Origin: JBHIDQ01 sp046760155
GTDB lineage: Bacteria > Chloroflexota > Dehalococcoidia > Dehalococcoidales > RBG-16-60-22
Direction: 5' to 3'
DNA length: 6,982 nucleotides
NCBI GenBank assembly: GCA_046760155.1
Contig: JBHIDQ010000075.1
Coordinates: forward strand, 1 to 6,982
In this document: positions 1 through 6,131 of the stretch, piece by piece
Numbering within the stretch: the stretch's first letter is position 1
Layout: each line of letters opens with the position of its first letter
Notes under the pieces: generated by a model
What the model saw: the letters and a program-made list of their open reading frames with translations, nothing else
Databases searched by the model: none
Told to the model about the DNA's origin: nothing
Made by a program: the position numbers and the translations under genes

Positions 1-828
1 GACGGCAACACCAACATTGATATCTTCCCAGACCTTGATTTCATTATCGATGATGCTGGAATTGATTACCGGGTGGTCTCTGAGTACCCGGGCGATGACG
101 AAGACGAGAATGTCGGTGTAGGTGATACGGGCACCGATAGTATTCTCCTGACTAAGGAAATCATTCCTCAGCTTCACCATCTCGGTCATATCTATCTCAC
201 CCATGGTGGTGAGCTGGGCGGCTACGGAGAGGCTTCGCTGCATATGCTCAGCAATAGCTCCCCTCATCCCCTTAAGCGGTATCGTCGTTTTCACTCTTCG
301 GTCTGTGGGAACCTCTACTGGAGGTGGTGCCGCCTCTTTGGTGGCAATTGCCTTTTCAATATCATCTCGGGTAATCCTGCCGCCGGGTCCAGTGCCCACT
401 ATCTGGCTAATATCAATGACATGTTCCTCAGCCAGCTTTCGGGCAACTGGCGAGATTTTTATTCGTTCCTCACCTCTCTCGGCGGCAATGGTCTCTTTTG
501 GTGCCGGCTCAACCTTCGGAGCCTCTGCTATCTCGGCAGCTCTGCTCGGTGTTTCCTCAGGCGACTCTTTCTGCAACGCTTCCAGTTCTTCCTTCGTTTC
601 CGCAAGTAGTCCGATGACCTTGCCGGCTGGCGCCGTATCTTCCTCCTTCAGCAGGATATGGACAAAGCCGGCCGCTGGAGATTCTACGTCAGACCTGACC
701 TTTTCCGTCTCAATTACTACCACTACTTGGTGTTCTTCCACCCAATCTCCTTCCTTAACCTGCCATTCAATGATGGTGGCGTCGGCCACGGCCATGCCAA
801 CACGTGGTATCTTTATTTCGGTAGCCAT
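1..828 (-). CDS. Dihydrolipoamide acyltransferase (E2) of a 2-oxo acid / acetoin dehydrogenase complex, C-terminus cut by window edge
   Basis: E2 subunits carry acyl groups on a lipoylated lysine and transfer them to CoA in the cytoplasmic 2-oxo acid dehydrogenase complexes. The visible 276 residues show an N-terminal lipoyl domain (about 3-78) with the ETEKV lipoylation motif at 40-44, so K43 is the predicted lipoyl lysine. An E/A/P-rich linker follows (about 79-122). Next come a peripheral subunit-binding domain (about 123-161, with SPVARKLA and GTGPGGRITRDDI) and the start of the acyltransferase core (from about 181, IPLKGMRGAIAEHM). The catalytic HxxxD motif would lie beyond position 1, so activity cannot be judged. 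The ATG at 828 follows a GAGAGGAG Shine-Dalgarno sequence. The gene begins 16 nt after the acoX-like stop. The AAQLTTMGEIDMTEM stretch, where many E2s have a Pro-His, resembles acetoin-type E2 (AcoC) from memory, and the AcoX neighbour agrees. The exact substrate is inferred, not shown. Confidence 0.93.
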   Translation of the reverse strand, partial: MATEIKIPRVGMAVADATIIEWQVKEGDWVEEHQVVVVIETEKVRSDVESPAAGFVHILLKEEDTAPAGKVIGLLAETKEELEALQKESPEETPSRAAEIAEAPKVEPAPKETIAAERGEERIKISPVARKLAEEHVIDISQIVGTGPGGRITRDDIEKAIATKEAAPPPVEVPTDRRVKTTIPLKGMRGAIAEHMQRSLSVAAQLTTMGEIDMTEMVKLRNDFLSQENTIGARITYTDILVFVIARVLRDHPVINSSIIDNEIKVWEDINVGVAV

Positions 829-844
829 TTTTCTCCTCTCAACT

Positions 845-1834
845 CTATTTTCGGAAAAAGCCCTTTTTCACCGCCTCTCTGATAGTTCTCTCTATGTTAA
901 CCACGGATGGTCCATCGCTTTGCAGTCTGACCTTTATCCGGTCAGAATTCTTTACCCCGATTTCTCTTTCGCCATCCAGAGCAATGATTGAGGGTTTGTG
1001 AGCCACATCAACCTCTTCGCCGGGTGCCAGTATTTTCCATTCCTTAATGCCTACTTCACTGATGATACCGGGCAGCACCGCTGCTTTTACCTTTAGCTTC
1101 CCGTTCCCTAGCCTTAGGTACATACCACGTTCATCATCAGGCCCCAGGGGATGTAAATTCCCCCCGATACAGGTTAAGCCCATATTGGTTGGTTCGGCTC
1201 TGGTGCAGATAATCTGCTTCACCGCAGGCAATTCCCAGATGGCTCTGGCACCAACGAAAAGCTGGTTTAAAACTACCGCATCAATCAAAGCCATGTCAAT
1301 TTCGAGGCCGTTCTTGATGATAACCAGTCGCTTATGAGTTCTGATAATATCTTTACCGTCGACCAGTTTTTGGGCGATAATCCCGGCGGCAATTCCAGCA
1401 GAAGTGGCCTCAACCATCACCGGAAAGACATTGTTGGTGCCGGTGGATACCGGAACTATAGGGATGGCCCGGTTGCTTTTAGCCACGTCCCGGTTGGTGC
1501 CGTCCCCACCCAGAGTCACGATACACCCTACGCCAAGTTTGCCCATCAGTTCTGCGGCTAGAGTAGAGTCTTCATGAGTATAAGTTACCGGCATATCCAT
1601 TATCGAGACCTTGGTTCTAAGGCGCTCTCTCCCTATCCCATCCAAAGCCCTTTCCCCCAGAAAATAGTAATCGGGCATAATCAAAATCTCATCGACACCG
1701 GTGGCCTCGATGCCCAAGATTATCCTTCTTAGTTGATTCGTCTTTTCGTTGTTGTCCATAATGCTGGCATAGGCTACCAGTCGTCTGATGTCCTTTCCCG
1801 AGGCTGGATTGGCGATAATTCCTACCTTACTCAC
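845..1834 (-). CDS. AcoX-like protein, ATP-NAD kinase family (COG3199)
   Basis: This 329-aa protein belongs to the NAD kinase / diacylglycerol kinase-like fold. The NPASG motif is at 9-13, the nucleotide-binding GGDGT at 109-113 (within TLGGDGTNRD), and a second conserved block, PVSTGTNNVFP, at 128-138. A C-terminal LDGERE segment at 286-291 matches the beta-rich half of the family. COG3199 includes AcoX, which is encoded in bacterial acetoin dehydrogenase (aco) operons and whose biochemical role remains unsettled. The start is GTG at 1834 with AAGG eight bases upstream; no better in-frame start is seen. The stop TAG lies 16 nt before the E2 start and the gene begins 36 nt after the M42 stop, so it is the middle gene of a leftward operon. 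It could phosphorylate NAD or another small molecule, but the sequence does not decide this. Confidence 0.88.
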   Translation of the reverse strand: MSKVGIIANPASGKDIRRLVAYASIMDNNEKTNQLRRIILGIEATGVDEILIMPDYYFLGERALDGIGRERLRTKVSIMDMPVTYTHEDSTLAAELMGKLGVGCIVTLGGDGTNRDVAKSNRAIPIVPVSTGTNNVFPVMVEATSAGIAAGIIAQKLVDGKDIIRTHKRLVIIKNGLEIDMALIDAVVLNQLFVGARAIWELPAVKQIICTRAEPTNMGLTCIGGNLHPLGPDDERGMYLRLGNGKLKVKAAVLPGIISEVGIKEWKILAPGEEVDVAHKPSIIALDGEREIGVKNSDRIKVRLQSDGPSVVNIERTIREAVKKGFFRK

Positions 1835-1870
1835 TTGATTAACCTTGTCAAATTGCGGCTCTGTGGTGGC

Positions 1871-2905
1871 TCATCCGTCCCAGTTATCCATATCGGCGAT
1901 TGCCTGGCAGAGAACATCCACGGCACGCTTGGCATTGCTCAAGTCGGCCACTTCATTGGGTGAATGACCGTATCTTCTGGCCGCTAGCATGATCGTGGAA
2001 TCCATTTCCGGGTTTGCTTCGTAAGCAATGCTATGGTCAGAAAATGTCCTGGTGGCCACGTCCACATGAAATGGGACGTTCAGTTTCTTGGCAGCGTCCA
2101 GCAGTAGTTGATTTAGTCGTGGGCTGGCAAAATTGACCACTGCCGGATAGATTCTATTGATGGGTTGAGCGAAGGAAAGCCGGCGCACACCCAGACCAGT
2201 GCGGAACGGGAAGGTCTTGTTAATGTCAGGTACTGCGTCCTGAGCATAACCGGTGTCCAGGGCGATAAACCAATCCGGGGTAATCTGCCGCAGGAAATGC
2301 CGGACACCTTGAGAGCCTATCTCCTCCTGAACCGAGCCAACGAAATAAATATCGTGCTTCGGTCTTTTGGTCAGCTTGCGGGCTACCTCAACCATGATGG
2401 CACAGCCGACCCGGTCATCAATGGAATGGCTCGCCAGTATCGTTTTCTCATCATTAAGCCACTGGGGTGGGGTGGCAAAAATGATGGGGTCACCCACCGA
2501 GACGAACTTTTGCCGGTCACCAACGTCAATCCACAATGGCATTTCACTGCCAGCGGCGAAATGGGCAGTGCTGGCACGGACTACGCCGGGAACATCTCGC
2601 TCGGCACCCAGGATGAGCACCGGAATGCTGGGCAGATTGCCAAGGTCAATCCAGCCCAGTTTGTCAAACCAGACAAATTCATCGACCTTCTGCACCACCA
2701 TACTGAGCTGGTCCGTGTGGGCTACCAGCGCCAGCGAGTGTTTTCCCTCACTCCCCTTCTTCTTGGCGATGAGATTACCTATCTTATCAATATAGACCTC
2801 GTCAACGTGCTCTTTCAGCAGTTCTTTAAGTCGATTGGCTACCCGGCCCTCAAACCCGGTGGGACCCGGGATTTGCACCAGCTCGTAGACTAAATCGCCA
2901 ATCAT
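1871..2905 (-). CDS. M42-family zinc aminopeptidase (glutamyl aminopeptidase / endoglucanase M-like)
   Basis: M42 peptidases are cytoplasmic di-metal aminopeptidases, often forming large tetrahedral assemblies, that trim peptides left by other proteases. The 344-aa form is the usual length. Metal and catalytic residues appear in family order: H63 and D65 (AHTD), the DDR pair D163/D164 (SIDDRVG), E194/E195 (QEEIGSQG), D217 (ALDTG) and H291 (SDHSIAYEAN). The N-terminal IPGPTGFEGRV block at 12-22 is also typical. One departure is DQLS at 65-68, where many members have DEIG. I chose the ATG at 2905 because a strong AAGGAG lies six bases upstream. An in-frame GTG at 2926 would add seven residues and place that Shine-Dalgarno inside the coding region. 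This is the first gene after the promoter at 2951-2980 and leads the acoX-like and E2 genes. Peptide specificity cannot be read from sequence. Some relatives were annotated as endoglucanases, which I consider unlikely. Confidence 0.93.
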   Translation of the reverse strand: MIGDLVYELVQIPGPTGFEGRVANRLKELLKEHVDEVYIDKIGNLIAKKKGSEGKHSLALVAHTDQLSMVVQKVDEFVWFDKLGWIDLGNLPSIPVLILGAERDVPGVVRASTAHFAAGSEMPLWIDVGDRQKFVSVGDPIIFATPPQWLNDEKTILASHSIDDRVGCAIMVEVARKLTKRPKHDIYFVGSVQEEIGSQGVRHFLRQITPDWFIALDTGYAQDAVPDINKTFPFRTGLGVRRLSFAQPINRIYPAVVNFASPRLNQLLLDAAKKLNVPFHVDVATRTFSDHSIAYEANPEMDSTIMLAARRYGHSPNEVADLSNAKRAVDVLCQAIADMDNWDG

Positions 2906-2911
2906 GCTAGA

Positions 2912-2917
2912 CTCCTT
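2912..2917 (-). promoter_or_regulatory. Shine-Dalgarno site that decides the M42 peptidase start
   Basis: On the minus strand this reads AAGGAG, six bases before the ATG at 2905. The alternative GTG at 2926 has only TAAGGA three bases before it, which is too close. The ATG is therefore the better start. Confidence 0.75.
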
Positions 2918-2950
2918 TTTAGCCACGTATCCTTAACTGTCCAACAGGCA

Positions 2951-2980
2951 ATCATAGCATTGCTTCTCTTCGTGTGTCAA
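2951..2980 (-). promoter_or_regulatory. Sigma-70-type promoter of the leftward M42-acoX-E2 operon
   Basis: On the minus strand a perfect -35 box TTGACA (2980-2975) and a near-consensus -10 box TATGAT (2956-2951) are separated by 18 nt. TGC directly before the -10 box gives an extended -10. The expected transcription start is near 2944, leaving a leader of about 40 nt before the ATG at 2905. Parts of a 10-bp direct repeat lie in the spacer and just upstream of the -35 box. Confidence 0.8.
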
Positions 2981-2996
2981 ACCTGCGCATTGCTTC
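2957..2996. repeat. Two-copy 10-bp direct repeat around the operon promoter (candidate operator)
   Basis: GCATTGCTTC occurs exactly at 2957-2966 and again at 2987-2996, a period of 30 bp or close to three helical turns. On the minus strand (GAAGCAATGC) one copy lies in the promoter spacer against the -10 box and the other just upstream of the -35 box. Two sites on the same DNA face flanking RNA polymerase contacts would suit a dimeric regulator. No regulator gene is visible in the window, so the role is inferred. Confidence 0.45.
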
Positions 2997-3041
2997 GTTA
3001 CGTTCCGAAGTTGGTTAGCTTTTTATCAGCCATTTCGTTTG

Positions 3042-3050
3042 TGCTATACT
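3042..3050 (+). promoter_or_regulatory. Extended -10 promoter of the tRNA-Thr gene
   Basis: TGC followed by TATACT (3045-3050) makes an extended -10 element. The expected start near 3057 is only a few bases before the mature tRNA 5' end at 3061. The region where a -35 would sit (about 3022-3027, TTTATC) is a poor match, consistent with reliance on the TG extension. Confidence 0.65.
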
Positions 3051-3060
3051 TTGGATTGAG

Positions 3061-3132
3061 GCCAGCGTAGCTCAGGGGTAGAGCAGCGGTTTCGTAAACC
3101 GCCGGTCGTCAGTTCGAATCTGACCGCTGGCT
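3061..3132 (+). tRNA. tRNA-Thr (anticodon CGU)
   Basis: The sequence folds as a complete cloverleaf. The 7-bp acceptor stem pairs GCCAGCG (3061-3067) with CGCTGGC (3125-3131). The D stem is GCTC/GAGC, and the anticodon stem GCGGT/ACCGC encloses the loop TTCGTAA. The T arm pairs GTCAG with CTGAC around TTCGAAT. The anticodon at 3093-3095 is CGT (CGU in RNA), reading the threonine codon ACG. The discriminator is U (3132). The 3' CCA is not encoded (TCCG follows the stem), so it must be added by CCA-adding enzyme. The gene has its own extended -10 promoter and lies 27 nt before the Nfo-like gene, with no terminator seen between them. Confidence 0.97.
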
Positions 3133-3159
3133 CCGTAGTTGGGAACTTTGGGGGAATAA

Positions 3160-3987
3160 ATGGCTGGTTTGCTTTTTGGGACCGGGGGCACGCCCCATAG
3201 TGCGAAGATGCCATCCACTATCGATGGTATTGAGCGTATTGCTGAGCTTGGGTTGGGCTGTATGGAGATAGAATTCGTGCAGGGAGTAAGGATGGGGGCG
3301 GGGGGCGCTCGTCTGGTGGCTGAAGTGGCGGTACGGACAGGGGTTAAACTATCGGCCCATGCGCCATACTTCATCAATCTTAACGCCCACGAACTGGAAA
3401 AGATAAGAGCTAGCCAGGACCGGATTCTGCAGACAGCCCGTATTGCCTCATTGTGTACCGCTGAGAGCGTGGCCTTCCATCCTGCTTTTTATCTTGGTGA
3501 CCCACCGGAAAAAGTCTACAATGCGGTAAAGGAACACCTGGAAGAAGTACTGAACCAGCTTAAGCGGGAAAATAATCGGGTGTGGATAAGACTAGAGGTT
3601 ACCGGTAAAGGCAGTCAGTTTGGCACTATCGAAGAAGTGCTCAATCTTAGCGCTGAGCTTGAAGGCGTGGCTCCCTGTATTGATTTTGCCCACTGGCATG
3701 CTCGGACGGGAAAATTCAATACTTATCCTGAGTTTGCCGCCATTTTGCTCCAAATCCGGGAGCGTTTGGGCAGCTCTGCCCTGGATAATATGCATATCCA
3801 TGTTTCCGGCATTAGTTATGGTAAAAAGGGAGAATTAAACCACCTAGACCTGGCAGAATCAGACTTCAACTATACGGAACTTCTCAGCGCACTGAAAGAC
3901 TATGGCGCTAAGGGGATGATTATCTGTGAAAGTCCCAATTTAGAAGAGGATGCTTTACTTTTGCAAACCACCTATAATAGCTTCTGA
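3160..3987 (+). CDS. Endonuclease IV (Nfo)-family TIM-barrel protein, archaeal-like subtype
   Basis: The 275-aa protein has the ordered metal-ligand pattern of endonuclease IV, the AP-site repair nuclease, in the AP endonuclease 2 / xylose isomerase-like TIM-barrel fold. Candidate ligands are H67 (SAHAPYFINL), H107 (AFHPAFY), E146 (RLEVTGKG), D175 and H178 (IDFAHWHA), H212 or H214 (MHIHVSG), H228 (ELNHLDL) and E257 (CESPNLEED). Classical Nfo has an Asp-x-His pair (D229/H231 in E. coli) where this protein has L-N-H, so one usual zinc ligand seems absent. From memory, archaeal relatives have a similar HVSGI...GEK..H block and a closing ESPNLEEDAL segment. The ATG at 3160 is preceded by an in-frame TAA and by GGGGGA as Shine-Dalgarno, so the start is secure. 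AP endonuclease is the most likely role, but a sugar isomerase-like activity cannot be excluded. Confidence 0.85.
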   Translation: MAGLLFGTGGTPHSAKMPSTIDGIERIAELGLGCMEIEFVQGVRMGAGGARLVAEVAVRTGVKLSAHAPYFINLNAHELEKIRASQDRILQTARIASLCTAESVAFHPAFYLGDPPEKVYNAVKEHLEEVLNQLKRENNRVWIRLEVTGKGSQFGTIEEVLNLSAELEGVAPCIDFAHWHARTGKFNTYPEFAAILLQIRERLGSSALDNMHIHVSGISYGKKGELNHLDLAESDFNYTELLSALKDYGAKGMIICESPNLEEDALLLQTTYNSF

Positions 3988-3988
3988 A

Positions 3989-4029
3989 TTATGGCTGTTT
4001 TCTTATTTATGGCTATTTTATGGTATAAT
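3989..4029 (+). promoter_or_regulatory. ftsH promoter region with extended -10 and imperfect direct repeats
   Basis: TGG followed by a consensus TATAAT (4024-4029) forms an extended -10; no good -35 box is seen at 16-18 nt upstream. The likely start is near 4036, giving a leader of about 40 nt before the GTG at 4077. A second -10-like TATGAT lies at 4032-4037. TTATGGCTGTTTT (3989-4001) is repeated with one mismatch at 4007-4019, and TTATGG recurs at 4018-4023. This fills the short AT-rich gap after the Nfo-like stop. Confidence 0.65.
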
Positions 4030-4066
4030 AGTATGATAAAATGAATTAATCTAGTAGTTAGTATTT

Positions 4067-4072
4067 GAGGTG
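4067..4072 (+). promoter_or_regulatory. Shine-Dalgarno site of ftsH supporting a GTG start
   Basis: GAGGTG, extended to GAGGTGA, lies four bases before the GTG at 4077 and is a long match to the 16S rRNA 3' end. The following codons at once encode a basic residue run and a membrane segment, as expected at an FtsH N-terminus, which supports this non-ATG start. Confidence 0.75.
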
Positions 4073-4076
4073 AAGA

Positions 4077-6014
4077 GTGAAACCGAATTGGAAACGTAGC
4101 AGTTTAATCTATATCGCCATTCTGCTGGCGGCGGTAGCCCTTTTCTCCTATCTGCTACCTTCGGCGAATAAACCTGAGGAAGTCCCCTTAAGTGAAGTGA
4201 TCGCTATGTCGCAGAACAAGGGGATAGCCGAGATTGAGGTAGAAGAGGATATGCTTACCGTTACTACGGTTGATGACATTAAGCTAAGGACTTTTAAGGA
4301 AAGCAGCGCCAGTATCTATGAGATCGAAGGACTTAACTTGGAGGGGATAGTGGTGAAGATAAAGGGGTCATCGGGGATTAACTGGGGCGGACTGATGCTT
4401 AATTTTTTGCCTCTGCTCATCTTTGGTGGCTTGTTATTCTTCCTCTTTCGTCAGGCTCGGGGGGCTAATAGTCAAGCAATGAGTTTTGGTCGCAGTCGAG
4501 CCCGACTTTTCCCAGCAAATCGGCCTACGGTAACCTTTGATGATGTCGCTGGGGTAGAGGAAGCCAAGCAAGACTTGCGAGAAGTAGTAGACTTCCTTAA
4601 ATCGCGTGAGAAGTTCCAGAGTCTGGGAGCGCGCATCCCGAAAGGTGTGTTGCTGGTCGGGCCACCTGGTACCGGCAAGACGCTGATGGCTCGAGCAATA
4701 GCTGGTGAAGCTGATGTACCTTTCTTCTCCATCAGTGGTAGTGAATTTGTGGAGATGTTTGTTGGTGTTGGCGCCTCCAGAGTGCGTGACCTCTTCGACC
4801 AGGCGAAACGTAATGCTCCTTGCATTATCTTCATCGATGAGATTGATGCCGTCGGGCGTCACCGTGGCGCCGGGCTCGGCGGCAGCCATGATGAGCGGGA
4901 GCAAACGCTTAACCAGATTCTGTCGGAGATGGACGGCTTTGATACCAGTACGAGTGTGATTGTTCTGGCGGCAACTAACCGACCTGATATCCTGGACCCG
5001 GCGCTGCTTCGGCCTGGCCGTTTTGACCGGCGGGTAATTCTAGACCGACCCGATATTAACGGCCGAGTTGCCATTCTTAAAGTCCATACCGATGGCAAGC
5101 CACTGGAGAAAGAAGTTAATCTGGAGGTGCTGGCTAAGGCGACGGTTGGTTTTAGTGGCGCTGACCTGGCTAACTTGGTTAATGAGGCGGCCATTCTCGC
5201 CGCCAGGCGGAACCGAGAAACGATTAGTATGAAAGAATTTGAAGAGTCTATCGACCGGGTGATTGCCGGGCCAGAGAGGAAGAGCCGCAAGATAAGTCCT
5301 AAGGAAAAAGAAATTACCGCCTACCATGAAGCTGGGCACGCTCTGGTCGCCAAAATGCTGCCCAATGCTGACCCGGTGCATAAAATCTCAATCGTGGCGC
5401 GTGGTATGTCTCTTGGTCACACCCGTCAGTTGCCCATTGAAGACCGGTACCTTACGACACGCGCACAGATTAAGGATATGTTGGCTACACTCCTTGGCGG
5501 GCATACTGCGGAGAAACTTATCTTTAACGATGTAGCGACAGGGGCTTATGATGATATTAAGCGGGCTACCGAGATAGCGCGAGCAATGGTAACCAACTTC
5601 GGCATGAGCGATAGACTGGGACCGCGAACCTTTGGGGACAAGCAAGAGATGGTCTTTCTCGGTCGCGAAATCTCCGAGCAAAAGGACTACGGTGATAAGG
5701 TTGCCGATGCCATTGATGAAGAGGTGAACAAGATTATCCAGCAAGCTCATCGAGTAGCGAAGCGGACCTTAACCCAAAATAAAGACAAACTAGTGCTTCT
5801 GGCCGAGAAACTCATTGCCCAAGAGACACTGGAGGGTGAAGAACTGGAAGCTGTTTTCAGTGAGACTACTCCCAGACCAGCTAAGAAGGTCGCTCCCACC
5901 CCCACTCCCGTCCCGGTAGAACCCGCCGCTGAAGCTAAGCCCGAAGCCAAACCCAAGAAGGCTCCAGTTATGCCTCGTCTTGTCCCCAAACAAACCCCGG
6001 CGCCATCTGATTAG
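4077..6014 (+). CDS. ftsH: ATP-dependent zinc metalloprotease FtsH
   Basis: FtsH is a hexameric inner-membrane AAA+ protease that degrades damaged membrane proteins and some short-lived regulators. The 645-aa sequence has the full architecture. TM1 is at about 9-27, a small extracytoplasmic domain at 28-103, and TM2 at about 105-125. The AAA+ core has Walker A GPPGTGKT at 195-202, pore loop FVG at 228-230, Walker B IIFIDE at 250-255, and the second region of homology with arginine fingers R312 and R315. The M41 peptidase domain has HEAGH at 417-421 and the third zinc ligand probably D493 (AYDDIKRAT). The last 50 residues or so (597-645) are a Pro/Ala/Lys-rich tail, likely disordered. GMSLGHTRQLP (443-453) replaces the more common GRALGYT-type block. 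The start is GTG at 4077. The gene appears monocistronic, with its own promoter and a hairpin after the stop. Confidence 0.98.
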   Translation: MKPNWKRSSLIYIAILLAAVALFSYLLPSANKPEEVPLSEVIAMSQNKGIAEIEVEEDMLTVTTVDDIKLRTFKESSASIYEIEGLNLEGIVVKIKGSSGINWGGLMLNFLPLLIFGGLLFFLFRQARGANSQAMSFGRSRARLFPANRPTVTFDDVAGVEEAKQDLREVVDFLKSREKFQSLGARIPKGVLLVGPPGTGKTLMARAIAGEADVPFFSISGSEFVEMFVGVGASRVRDLFDQAKRNAPCIIFIDEIDAVGRHRGAGLGGSHDEREQTLNQILSEMDGFDTSTSVIVLAATNRPDILDPALLRPGRFDRRVILDRPDINGRVAILKVHTDGKPLEKEVNLEVLAKATVGFSGADLANLVNEAAILAARRNRETISMKEFEESIDRVIAGPERKSRKISPKEKEITAYHEAGHALVAKMLPNADPVHKISIVARGMSLGHTRQLPIEDRYLTTRAQIKDMLATLLGGHTAEKLIFNDVATGAYDDIKRATEIARAMVTNFGMSDRLGPRTFGDKQEMVFLGREISEQKDYGDKVADAIDEEVNKIIQQAHRVAKRTLTQNKDKLVLLAEKLIAQETLEGEELEAVFSETTPRPAKKVAPTPTPVPVEPAAEAKPEAKPKKAPVMPRLVPKQTPAPSD

Positions 6015-6053
6015 AACCTAACCGGCTAAATATCTTGAGAACGAAGAGACCTT

Positions 6054-6076
6054 AGAGAGGGGCTTTGCCCCTCTCT
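6054..6076. terminator. GC-rich hairpin between convergent ftsH and polyprenyl synthase genes
   Basis: AGAGAGGGGC (6054-6063) and GCCCCTCTCT (6067-6076) form a perfect 10-bp stem with a 3-nt TTT loop. It lies 40 nt after the ftsH stop and 56 nt after the opposing gene's stop. Neither strand has a good T-run directly after the stem, so it is not a textbook intrinsic terminator. It may be a weak bidirectional terminator or an mRNA 3'-end stabiliser. Confidence 0.55.
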
Positions 6077-6131
6077 TGCCATTCAGGAAGGCAGCGTCTG
6101 GGTGGAGGGATGAAGATGATTAATTATCAGG

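Noticed and set aside
203..991. 262-aa plus-strand open frame
   Set aside because: It lies antisense to the E2 gene and the end of the acoX-like gene, which have clear domains and Shine-Dalgarno sites. The Ser-rich translation has no recognisable motif, so it is a shadow frame.
2165..2893. 242-aa plus-strand open frame
   Set aside because: It is fully antisense to the M42 peptidase, whose metal ligands are all in order. The translation resembles no family I know.
2993..3010. Small inverted repeat CTTCG...CGAAG in the divergent intergenic region
   Set aside because: The stem is only 5 bp with an 8-nt loop and no T-run, so it is too weak to call a terminator or operator by itself.
3061..3132. 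tRNA gene as an integration (att) site
   Set aside because: No integrase gene and no repeated copy of the tRNA 3' end were seen in the window. The downstream genes look like core genes.
3973..3978. TATAAT at the end of the Nfo-like gene
   Set aside because: It has no TG extension and no -35 box at proper spacing, and it lies inside coding sequence. The element at 4024-4029 is a better ftsH promoter.
4434..4904. 156-aa minus-strand open frame inside ftsH
   Set aside because: It is opposite the AAA+ core of ftsH, and its length follows from codon bias of the sense gene.
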